Assembly (NCBI GenBank): GCA_041687075.1
Contig: JAWLCO010000069.1
Span: 1 to 20,515 of the forward strand
Reading direction: 5' to 3'
Source of the DNA: ZC4RG25 sp041687075
GTDB taxonomy: Bacteria; Pseudomonadota; Alphaproteobacteria; Rhizobiales; Hyphomicrobiaceae
DNA: 20,515 nt
The notes below the pieces were generated by a model. It ran no database searches. It had not been told where the DNA came from and worked only from the letters and a program-made list of their open reading frames with translations. Position 1 is the stretch's first letter; every line of letters starts with the position of its first letter. The translations under genes and the position numbers were made by a program. Shown one piece after another: positions 1 to 7,175 of this stretch.

Positions 1-1
1 T

Positions 2-523
2 GCGCAGACCTGGCTTGCCAATGCGGAAATCGACGTGCGCGCCGAGGTCCGCTCCTGGATCGAGCCGACGCTCATCGACATCGAAAGCGAGAAGATCCGA
101 TTGCTCACGCTCCACATCCCCGAGGAAGACATTCTCAAAGTCGAGCGGGATGGCGCCGACAAGAGCAAGACGAAATTTGTCGGGCTGCCCGAGGATGCGA
201 AGCTGAAGGACACGACGGCTGCAGACGGCATCCTGCGCGCCGCCTCGCGGATCGACGTGGATGACGTACGGAAACTCGATGCTCCGCCCTCCGGCGACGT
301 GAGCACCATCTCGTTCAAAACCGAGCAGGGTCTGGAGGTCACCTATTGGGTGCGCAAGGATGGGGACGATCATTGGCTCTCCGTCGCCGCGACCGGCGAG
401 GGTGACGCCAAGGAGATGGCCGACAGAATTCGCAACCAGACCAGCGGCTGGGAGTACAAGATCACCAATGCCAAGGCGGGCTCGCTGCTGAAGCGGCGGG
501 CGGATCTCATCGAGAGCAGTTGA
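2..523 (+). CDS. DUF4340 domain protein, C-terminal part (5' end outside window)
   Basis: The frame is open from the left edge, so only the last 173 residues are present and the true start lies upstream. The fragment begins around TWLANAEIDV, and its end has the pattern W-E-Y-K-I followed by KAGSLLKRRADLI. Both are typical of DUF4340 proteins, which usually sit downstream of a GldG-like ABC-transport component in gliding-motility-type export operons. The middle resembles the repeated DUF4340 unit: polar strands, a segment listing degrees of difference between residues, and YWVRKDGDDHWLSV. No transmembrane segment is visible in this part; the N-terminal anchor expected for the family would be outside the window. 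A strong terminator follows directly, so this is the last gene of its transcript. The biochemical function of the family is unknown. The family call is from recognition of pattern and is fairly secure; the role is inference. Confidence 0.75.
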   Translation, partial: AQTWLANAEIDVRAEVRSWIEPTLIDIESEKIRLLTLHIPEEDILKVERDGADKSKTKFVGLPEDAKLKDTTAADGILRAASRIDVDDVRKLDAPPSGDVSTISFKTEQGLEVTYWVRKDGDDHWLSVAATGEGDAKEMADRIRNQTSGWEYKITNAKAGSLLKRRADLIESS

Positions 524-554
524 GAGACCGTTCCATCGACGTCGCTCCCATTCG

Positions 555-587
555 AGGGCGCTCCGCCAACCTGCGGGGCGCCCTTTC
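555..587 (+). terminator. Rho-independent terminator of the DUF4340 transcript
   Basis: A 12-bp stem (555-566 with 573-584, one T-G wobble) closes a 6-base loop and runs into a short T run at 584-586. It starts 31 bases after the DUF4340 stop codon and separates that transcript from the PdxA-family gene. Confidence 0.75.
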
Positions 588-608
588 TGCAGATGAGAGC
601 GCCTAAGC

Positions 609-636
609 TTGCGCCCCAAAGGCCGGCCATTATACT
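609..636 (+). promoter_or_regulatory. Candidate sigma-70 type promoter for the PdxA-family gene
   Basis: TTGCGC (609-614) and TATACT (631-636) are separated by 16 bases, just behind the preceding terminator and 35 bases before the start codon at 671. The -10 matches the consensus at five of six positions. Predicted by eye only. Confidence 0.45.
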
Positions 637-670
637 CGCGGGGTGCCGGTCGATAGAGAAGGAAGCGCCA

Positions 671-1702
671 ATGCATGCGGGCTCGCGGGGTGAGTTGCCA
701 GTCGTGGCTTTTGCGATGGGAGACCCTGCGGGGATAAGCCCTGAGCTAAGCGCAAGGCTACTCGCCGACCCTGAAATTCGGTCCAAGGCGAGGTTTGTCG
801 TTTTCGGCGATAAGCGGATACTCGACGCCGGAGCTGCCGTAGGACGTGCAGATCCCGATGTACACGTCGTCTCATCCGAGGACGACGTCCCCGCTGACGC
901 CGACCGGCCGGTTTTCGTCGACCTTCGCCATCTCGATCCAGCGGAAGCCGCTCCGTGCACGGCAACGCTCGCCGGCGGCAAGTTCGCAACCGAGAATTTC
1001 CGCCGTGCACTGCAATTTGCTGCGGCAGGAAAGGCGGGCGCCGTATTCTTCACGCCATTCAACAAGGCCGCGATGCGGCTCGCCTATCCCAACTACGACG
1101 ACGAAATTCGCTTTGTGCGAGACGTGATCGGCAGCGACGCGCCGTCCAGCGAATTCAATATTCTCGGCAAGCTTTGGAATGCGCGGGTGACATCGCACAT
1201 TCCGCTGCGCCAGGTCGCCGACTCGATCACGCCAGAACGCATCTTGCGCTCGTTGACGCTGACTCACGCCTGTTTGCGCCAGGCAGGATTCGATCAGCCG
1301 CGCATTGCTGTGGCCGCGCTCAATCCGCATGCTGGAGACGGCGGCAATTTCGGCAGGGAAGAAATCGATGTGATCTCGCCTGCCGTCGCGGAGGCCCAGG
1401 CGATCGGGTTCGACGTGAAAGGCCCCTATCCGTCCGACACGGTTTTCCTGCGTGCCCGGAACGGCGATTTTGACGCCGTGCTTACGATGTATCACGACCA
1501 GGGACAGATCGCGATGAAGCTGATGGGCTTCGATCGTGGTGTCACCCTGATCGGCGGCTTCCCGATTCCGATCTGCACGCCGGCTCATGGAACGGCCTAC
1601 GACATCGCAGGCAAGGGAATCGCGAACATCGGCGCCAGCCGCACCGCCCTGTTGCTCGCGATAGAAATGGCCTCGCATAGGCAGCGATCAGAAGCCGCTT
1701 GA
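671..1702 (+). CDS. pdxA: PdxA-family NAD-dependent 4-phosphate dehydrogenase
   Basis: This 343-residue protein belongs to the 4-hydroxythreonine-4-phosphate dehydrogenase family. Visible signatures are MGDPAGISPE near the N-terminus, SHIPL with His176, NPHAGDGG with His220, and YHDQG with His275. The three histidines have nearly the same spacing as the metal-binding triad of E. coli PdxA (166, 211, 266). PdxA oxidises 4-phosphohydroxy-L-threonine in vitamin B6 synthesis, but close relatives (PdxA2) act on D-erythronate or D-threonate 4-phosphate, and TphB acts on a terephthalate diol. No pdxJ or ksgA neighbour, typical for the B6 enzyme, is present, nor a DUF1537 kinase typical for PdxA2, so the substrate is open. 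The start at 671 is chosen because GAGAAGGAAG lies just upstream; an ATG at 593 would sit between the terminator and the promoter. The gene is monocistronic and convergent with the next. Confidence 0.88.
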   Translation: MHAGSRGELPVVAFAMGDPAGISPELSARLLADPEIRSKARFVVFGDKRILDAGAAVGRADPDVHVVSSEDDVPADADRPVFVDLRHLDPAEAAPCTATLAGGKFATENFRRALQFAAAGKAGAVFFTPFNKAAMRLAYPNYDDEIRFVRDVIGSDAPSSEFNILGKLWNARVTSHIPLRQVADSITPERILRSLTLTHACLRQAGFDQPRIAVAALNPHAGDGGNFGREEIDVISPAVAEAQAIGFDVKGPYPSDTVFLRARNGDFDAVLTMYHDQGQIAMKLMGFDRGVTLIGGFPIPICTPAHGTAYDIAGKGIANIGASRTALLLAIEMASHRQRSEAA

Positions 1703-1878
1703 ATTGAGCTGGCACAAGCAGGAATGCACCACTGCCGGCAATCCAGGCGGCGGCTCGGGGGTCTTTATGAGCTCGTCATCCGCAATAAGATCGCCTGCCT
1801 GGAGCAAAAGGTTGCCCGCACGGAAACTGGCGCCCTGCTTAAGCGCGGGGCGGACATTCCAGCGCGTTCTTCTTTCGG

Positions 1879-2514
1879 TTATTGCGCAGCTTCGAGTGCA
1901 TCGATATCTGCGCCACAAATGGCCGGGATATTTCGCGTAATCTTTTCGACATCCCAATCCCACCAGCGGATCTGCAGCAGCTTTTCGACCGTGCGGGCAT
2001 CGAAACGCATCCTCACGATGCGGGCCGGATTTCCTGCGACCACTGCGTAAGGCGGGACATCCTCGGCCACGACGGAGCCCGCTGCAATGATCGCGCCTTC
2101 GCCGATCTTCACACCAGGCAGGATCAGCGCCTCGTAGCCCAGCCAGACATCGTTCCCGACAACGGTGTCGCCCTTGTGCGGAAACTCCAGCTCGCCCGCA
2201 AACTTCTCCGACCAGCCCTGCCCGAAGATGGCGAACGGATAGGTCGAGAAGCCGGAAACGCGGTGATTGCCGCCGTTCATCACAAACCGCACGCCGGCGC
2301 CGATCTGGCAGAAGCGGCCGATGATCAGCCGGTCGCCTTCGAACTCGAAATGGTAGAGCACATTGCGCTCGAACCCCATCGGATCGTCGGGATCGTCGTA
2401 ATAGGTATAGTCTCCGACGATAATGGCGGGGTTCTTGATGATGGACTTCAGAAAAACCGTTCGCTTCACGTTCGGAATCGGATGAAGCGCATCAGACGGT
2501 GGGCCGAAACTCAT
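1879..2514 (-). CDS. Vat/CatB-type xenobiotic O-acetyltransferase (hexapeptide repeat)
   Basis: The protein is 211 residues from the ATG at 2514. It has a left-handed beta-helix built of hexapeptide repeats (IIGRFCQIGAGV, VVGNDVWLGYEALILPGVKIGEG in part) and the Vat/XAT signature MNGGNHR, whose His84 corresponds to the catalytic histidine of streptogramin and chloramphenicol xenobiotic acetyltransferases. YPFAIFG, GNPA and the WWDW near the C-terminus are also family features. It would transfer acetyl from acetyl-CoA to a hydroxyl group; the natural acceptor of chromosomal homologues is usually unknown and resistance cannot be assumed. A TTG at 2550 would add 12 residues, but its AGGAG is only one base away. 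The 2514 start aligns with the N-terminus and length (about 209-212) of Vat enzymes. It lies 40 bases behind the GlxA-type regulator gene on the same strand, so co-transcription is likely. Confidence 0.88.
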   Translation of the reverse strand: MSFGPPSDALHPIPNVKRTVFLKSIIKNPAIIVGDYTYYDDPDDPMGFERNVLYHFEFEGDRLIIGRFCQIGAGVRFVMNGGNHRVSGFSTYPFAIFGQGWSEKFAGELEFPHKGDTVVGNDVWLGYEALILPGVKIGEGAIIAAGSVVAEDVPPYAVVAGNPARIVRMRFDARTVEKLLQIRWWDWDVEKITRNIPAICGADIDALEAAQ

Positions 2515-2554
2515 TGCGGTGATCCATTCTCGTTCGGAAAAGAAACTCAAGCTC

Positions 2555-3595
2555 CTAATGCCGCGCCTCGCCGTTCAGCGCACCCCGGAACGGTGCGAAC
2601 CGCCGGCGGTACTCTGCGGGTGTCAGGCCGACCTTGCGGCGGAACAGGCGGCGGAAGAAGCTGCCGTCCTCATAGCCCACCTCCTCAGCGATGGCCTCGA
2701 CGGGTTTGTCCGTCGTCTCCAGCATCTGTTTGGCTTCTTCGAGACGCAGCGTATGGACGTACTCGATCGGCGACATGCCCGTGGCCTGGGTGAAGCGGCG
2801 CTTGAACGAGCGCTCAGGCAGGCTGCTGCGCGCGACCATGGCCGTCACAGGGTGTGGCTCGGCATAGTGATCAGCGATCCACTCCTGGCAGCTCGCGATG
2901 AGCGGGTCGCGCACCTGTCGCGTCAGCGAAAGCGACGCAAATGGAAGCTGCCCCTGAGCGTGCCATTCGATGAGATAGAGCTTGGCGATGCGCACCGCCT
3001 CCTCGACGCCGGCAAAGCGCGCGACGAGGTAAAGGGCCACATCGTGCCACGACGATCCGCCCCCGCCCGTGACAATGCGCTGCCCCTCGCCCGTAGCGAC
3101 GAGAGCCCGGGACTCGTGGACGTTCACCGCGGGGTACATGCGCCGCATCACATCACAGAAGCCCCAGTGCGTCGTGGCTTCGCCCCCGTCCAGCAGACCC
3201 GATTGCGCGAGCAGCATCGAGCCCGAGCAGACGGAGGCAATGACCGAGCCCGCCTTGTAAGTGCGCCGCAGCCAGTCGCACGCCTCCCGGTAGATCTCGG
3301 CATCAATACAGTCGGGCGGGCATAGCACCTCGGGAACGCAGATGATATCCGGGCGCAGATCATCGTCGAATCCTCGCGTTACCGGAATTGTGACGCCATT
3401 CGCACCGGGAACCGGTGCCCCGCCTGCGCCAACGATCTCCGACCGCATCAGCGAGCGCCCCGCTCTTCCGTTCACCACGAGATCCCAATCCCGTCCGACA
3501 GACGCGAACAGGTCATGGAGGCCATAGATCGTGGAGGGCGTCGCCTCGGGCACGGCCAGAAGCGCGACCGTGAGTCGTCCGTCGCTGTCAGGCAT
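2555..3595 (-). CDS. GlxA family transcriptional regulator (DJ-1/PfpI domain plus AraC HTH)
   Basis: This 346-residue protein has two domains. Residues about 8-195 form a class I glutamine amidotransferase-like (DJ-1/PfpI) fold with a nucleophile-elbow cysteine in SVCSGSMLLA (Cys123). Residues about 235-335 are an AraC/XylS double helix-turn-helix, with SERSF-like RSSLPERSFKRRF and the C-terminal signature VAEEVGYED-like EEVGYEDGSFFRRLFRR. In this family the N-terminal domain senses a small molecule and is normally not an enzyme. The ligand is unknown here; characterised relatives include regulators of carnitine, choline or arginine use. It is divergent from a SAM methyltransferase (103 bases between start codons) and leads the Vat-like acetyltransferase, so both are plausible targets. 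The ATG at 3595 has a modest GGACGG upstream. Confidence 0.93.
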   Translation of the reverse strand: MPDSDGRLTVALLAVPEATPSTIYGLHDLFASVGRDWDLVVNGRAGRSLMRSEIVGAGGAPVPGANGVTIPVTRGFDDDLRPDIICVPEVLCPPDCIDAEIYREACDWLRRTYKAGSVIASVCSGSMLLAQSGLLDGGEATTHWGFCDVMRRMYPAVNVHESRALVATGEGQRIVTGGGGSSWHDVALYLVARFAGVEEAVRIAKLYLIEWHAQGQLPFASLSLTRQVRDPLIASCQEWIADHYAEPHPVTAMVARSSLPERSFKRRFTQATGMSPIEYVHTLRLEEAKQMLETTDKPVEAIAEEVGYEDGSFFRRLFRRKVGLTPAEYRRRFAPFRGALNGEARH

Positions 3596-3698
3596 GGCAC
3601 ATCCGTCCTGTTCGCAGCTTGTCCGACCTTAGCCGCTCAGCCCTCGTACCGGTAGTTTGCGCGCGGAAAAACAGCATACAACCCGAGAGGTGATCCCG

Positions 3699-4784
3699 AT
3701 GTCTGCACTGCCGATAGAAGCGGACGCGCCGTTCGATGCGGCGCGCGCGCAAGCCTATGCCGAGCGATTTCTCAAGGCGCTGAACGACTCCGCCATGGTG
3801 CTGATGACGTCGATCGGCCATCGCACCGGCCTGTTCGACGCGATGGAGAACGCGCCGCCCCTCACCTCCGACGAGCTGGCGGAAAAGTCAGGACTCGCGG
3901 AGCGCTACGTGCGCGAGTGGCTTGCCGTCATGGTCATGTCGTATGTCGTCGAGTACGAGTCTGCGACACGGCGCTATCGCCTGCCGCCGGAGCACGCGGC
4001 TTTTCTCACCCGCGCCTCGGTGCCCAACAACCTTGCGGCCACGGCGCAGTTCATTCCGGGCATCGGCTCCGTAGAATCGATGCTCGTCGAGTGCATGCGC
4101 TCGGGCGGCGGCCTGCCGTATGACGCCTATCACCGGTTCCACGAGGTCATGGCCGAGGACAGCGGGCAGACGGTGGTCGCTGCGCTGTTCGACTCGATTC
4201 TGCCGCTGGTGCCTGATCTGGAGGAGCGGCTCGAAGCCGGCATCAGCGTGGCCGATGTCGGTTGCGGGTCCGGCCGCGCAATGCTTGCGCTCGCCGAACG
4301 CTTTCCCAAGAGCCGCTTCATCGGTTTCGACCTGTGCGAGGAGCCGATCGCGACGGCCAACCGGCAGGTGCGCGAGAAGGGGCTCCGCAACATTCGCTTC
4401 GAGCAGCGCGACCTCAGCCGGCGGCCGCTGGAGGGCCCCTACGACCTGATCACAGCGTTCGACGCGGTGCATGACCAGCGCGATCCGGCCGGGCTTTTGC
4501 GGTCGATCCATGGGGCGCTGGCCCCCACGGGCGTATTCCTGATGCAGGACATCGCCGGGTCCAGCCAGCTCGAGAAGAACTTCGACCACCCTGTTGCCGC
4601 GCTGCTCTACGCTGTCTCGACGGCGCACTGCACCTGCGTGTCACTCGGCCAGGGCGGGCCGGGCCTCGGCACCATGTGGGGCGAGGAACTGGCCGAGCAG
4701 ATGCTGCGGGAGGCCGGCTTCCGCGAGATCTCGTGCGAGCGGCTGCCCCACGACTTCATGAATGTCTATTTCATCGCGCGGTAA
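3699..4784 (+). CDS. Class I SAM-dependent methyltransferase, winged-helix N-terminus (Rv2258c-like)
   Basis: The 361-residue protein starts with a helical, winged-helix-like segment (about 1-115) containing GHRTGLFDAM and ELAEKSGLAERYVREWL, as in small-molecule O-methyltransferases and Rv2258c-like proteins. It continues with a Rossmann SAM-binding domain whose motif I is VADVGCGSGRA (184-194), with an acidic ribose-binding residue in GFDLCEEP. Motif IV-like FDAVHDQRDP and a post-core LMQDIAGSS follow. The substrate is unknown; related enzymes methylate small hydroxylated or lipid-like molecules. The start at 3699 is preceded by GAGAGG at 3685-3690; an upstream in-frame ATG at 3657 lacks such a site. 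It is divergent from the GlxA-type regulator and about 147 bases ahead of the next small gene, which has its own promoter. Confidence 0.88.
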   Translation: MSALPIEADAPFDAARAQAYAERFLKALNDSAMVLMTSIGHRTGLFDAMENAPPLTSDELAEKSGLAERYVREWLAVMVMSYVVEYESATRRYRLPPEHAAFLTRASVPNNLAATAQFIPGIGSVESMLVECMRSGGGLPYDAYHRFHEVMAEDSGQTVVAALFDSILPLVPDLEERLEAGISVADVGCGSGRAMLALAERFPKSRFIGFDLCEEPIATANRQVREKGLRNIRFEQRDLSRRPLEGPYDLITAFDAVHDQRDPAGLLRSIHGALAPTGVFLMQDIAGSSQLEKNFDHPVAALLYAVSTAHCTCVSLGQGGPGLGTMWGEELAEQMLREAGFREISCERLPHDFMNVYFIAR

Positions 4785-4879
4785 TCACGAGACGAGCGGG
4801 TGAGTGCTGCGTCCCGCTACCAGCATTGCGCCGTTCGCGGCGCAGTGCTGCCGCGGCGGATTCCCTCGTGGCCCGCCAA

Positions 4880-4905
4880 GGAACACCGGGCGCGGTCAAG
4901 GCGTT
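4880..4905 (+). promoter_or_regulatory. EcfG-type general stress promoter
   Basis: GGAAC (4880-4884), 17 bases, then CGTT (4902-4905) matches the alphaproteobacterial EcfG/sigma-T consensus at all nine positions. It lies 26 bases before the ATG of the small basic protein, leaving a leader of about 20 bases with the ribosome site. By chance about 0.3 such perfect sites would be expected in a window this size on both strands with both spacings, so the placement next to a start codon is what makes it convincing. Confidence 0.65.
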
Positions 4906-4931
4906 GGCCTGATGACAGCGGAGACATGGCC

Positions 4932-5123
4932 ATGCCCAAGAAGAAGCGCACGACGAAGACGACGGCCAGCAATCAACCTGAGCTCGGGGGCGTGAACGCC
5001 CGGCCGAAGTACGAGACGATTGCCCAGACCGGCGAAGGCATTCCGGACGATACCAGCCACCCGGTCGAGATCGATCCCGAGGAGGAGAAGGCGATCGAGC
5101 GCGCGATCCGGAAGCGCCAGTGA
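4932..5123 (+). CDS. Small lysine-rich protein, putative general-stress regulon member
   Basis: This 63-residue protein has no family I can name. It begins with a basic stretch (MPKKKRTTKTTAS), has a neutral middle (GGVNARPKYETIAQTGEGIPDD) and ends in a charged helix-like segment (EIDPEEEKAIERAIRKRQ). There is no membrane segment, signal peptide or cysteine. The basic head and acidic-basic tail would suit a soluble nucleic-acid or protein-binding stress factor, but that is speculation. ATG 4932 is preferred over ATG 4926 because the GCGGAG at 4918-4923 then has an 8-base spacing rather than 2. The perfect EcfG-type promoter immediately upstream supports both that the gene is real and that it is induced in the general stress response. 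It is followed by a 305-base gene-free stretch. Confidence 0.65.
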   Translation: MPKKKRTTKTTASNQPELGGVNARPKYETIAQTGEGIPDDTSHPVEIDPEEEKAIERAIRKRQ

Positions 5124-5428
5124 TCCGATGACAACACCGGCCTGCGGTCCTTTCCCCGTTTGCGACGTAAGGCTTTGACTTTTGCACCGCAGCATGCCAT
5201 TTGAGGTCCACTGCTCGTCGAGCGGTTTCCGGCGCTCCAGCCGCGTGAAGGAACATTTTCCGGTTTTCTGGCTCAGGCCATAGCCGCAACGCGTTCCCCT
5301 GTTGAGCGCCCTGAAAGACTTCCCATCCGACAGCCCAGGCCACGCGGGGCGTCTTGCGAACAAGGCCGCGCCTTGCGAGACCCGCCGACGCTTTGCGTCG
5401 CGGCCGCATTCCGGCCGCATGAGAAAGC
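5124..5428 (+). other. Gene-free leader region before the RNA helicase, with three tandem hairpins
   Basis: I find no convincing gene on either strand in these 305 bases. The right end holds three perfect GC-rich hairpins in a row: CAAGGC/GCCTTG with loop 5367-5369; CGACGC/GCGTCG at 5386-5391 and 5395-5400; and a 7-bp stem 5400-5406 with 5412-5418. The last also forms a direct repeat, CGGCCGCAT at 5401-5409 and 5412-5420. It ends 10 bases before the helicase ATG, close to the weak ribosome site GAGAAAG. No clear promoter was found; a TTGACT at about 5176 lacks a good -10. Confidence 0.5.
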
Positions 5429-6721
<1,293 letters not shown>

Positions 6722-6782
6722 ATGAGGCACGCGGTTTAGACTGACTATCCGCGCCGAACCCGCGCACCCTCCCGGCTGGGGC

Positions 6783-6811
6783 TTGACGAGTGACAACTGC
6801 CGGACGATAAC
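6783..6811 (+). promoter_or_regulatory. Sigma-70 type promoter for the XRE regulator and possibly the hyf-like operon
   Basis: TTGACG (6783-6788) and GATAAC (6806-6811) are separated by exactly 17 bases. The -35 matches the consensus at five of six positions. It lies 41 bases before the start codon of the XRE gene, with a palindrome directly downstream where transcription would start. Confidence 0.5.
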
Positions 6812-6812
6812 C

Positions 6813-6828
6813 CTGAACTGAGGTTCAG
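6813..6828 (+). promoter_or_regulatory. Palindrome overlapping the predicted transcription start (candidate operator)
   Basis: CTGAAC, four bases (TGAG), then GTTCAG form a perfect 6-bp inverted repeat that begins two bases after the -10 element. The size and position suit binding by a dimeric XRE-type repressor such as the one encoded 24 bases downstream; autoregulation is inference. Confidence 0.4.
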
Positions 6829-6852
6829 CGGTCAACTTCTGATGTCTGAGAC

Positions 6853-7098
6853 ATGATTTCGGCGGCGCAGCTTCGTGCGGCGCGGGCTCTGCTTGGCCTC
6901 GACCAGCGTAAGCTGGCCGAGATGGCGGGTCTGTCGCTGCCGACCATCCAGCGCATGGAAGCGAGCGACGGCGTGATCCGCGGCAACGTGGATTCGCTCA
7001 CCAAGCTCGTCTCCGCACTGAACGCCGCCGGCATCGAGTTGATCGGCGAGAACGCCCCCAGCACGGGCAAAGGGCGGGGCGTTCGCCTCATGGAGTGA
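6853..7098 (+). CDS. Small XRE-family helix-turn-helix regulator
   Basis: The 81-residue protein is essentially one Cro/C1-type DNA-binding domain: AAQLRAARALLGLDQRKLAEMAGLSLPTIQ spans the classic five-helix fold, with the recognition helix around LSLPTIQRME, then a second half ending in LVSALNAAGIELIG. No sensor domain is present; a short polar tail (about 65-81) completes it. Small regulators of this type in Hyphomicrobiales often sit next to transport or respiratory genes. Here it is 77 bases ahead of a six-gene hyf-like operon in the same direction, so it may be co-transcribed with it and regulate it, with the promoter and palindrome just upstream as its likely own target. The ATG at 6853 lacks an obvious Shine-Dalgarno sequence, and the mRNA may have a short leader. 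Confidence 0.85.
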   Translation: MISAAQLRAARALLGLDQRKLAEMAGLSLPTIQRMEASDGVIRGNVDSLTKLVSALNAAGIELIGENAPSTGKGRGVRLME

Positions 7099-7130
7099 AT
7101 CAATCGGGGGGCAAGCAGGCTCGGCGTGCC

Positions 7131-7145
7131 GCCCGGCTGCCGGGC
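7131..7145 (+). repeat. 7-bp inverted repeat ahead of hyfB-like gene
   Basis: GCCCGGC, one T, GCCGGGC. It lies in the 77-base gap between the XRE gene and the hyf-like operon, 30 bases before the hyfB-like start. It could be a protein-binding site or a weak RNA structure; no T run follows, so it is not a standard terminator. Confidence 0.3.
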
Positions 7146-7175
7146 CTCGGCCCAAGGATGCGGAGTTAGATCTCG

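Noticed and set aside
593..670. Longer N-terminus for the PdxA-family protein starting at 593
   Set aside because: It lies just behind the terminator and before the likely promoter, has no family-like sequence and lacks a ribosome site; 671 has a strong one.
1688..1963. Minus-strand open frame of about 90 codons in the convergent gap after the PdxA-family gene
   Set aside because: It overlaps the ends of both flanking genes, has no ribosome site and no recognisable motif. The 176-base gap (1703-1878) shows no other structure.
5249..5275. Another EcfG promoter before the helicase
   Set aside because: GGAAC at 5249 is not followed by CGTT at 16 or 17 bases.
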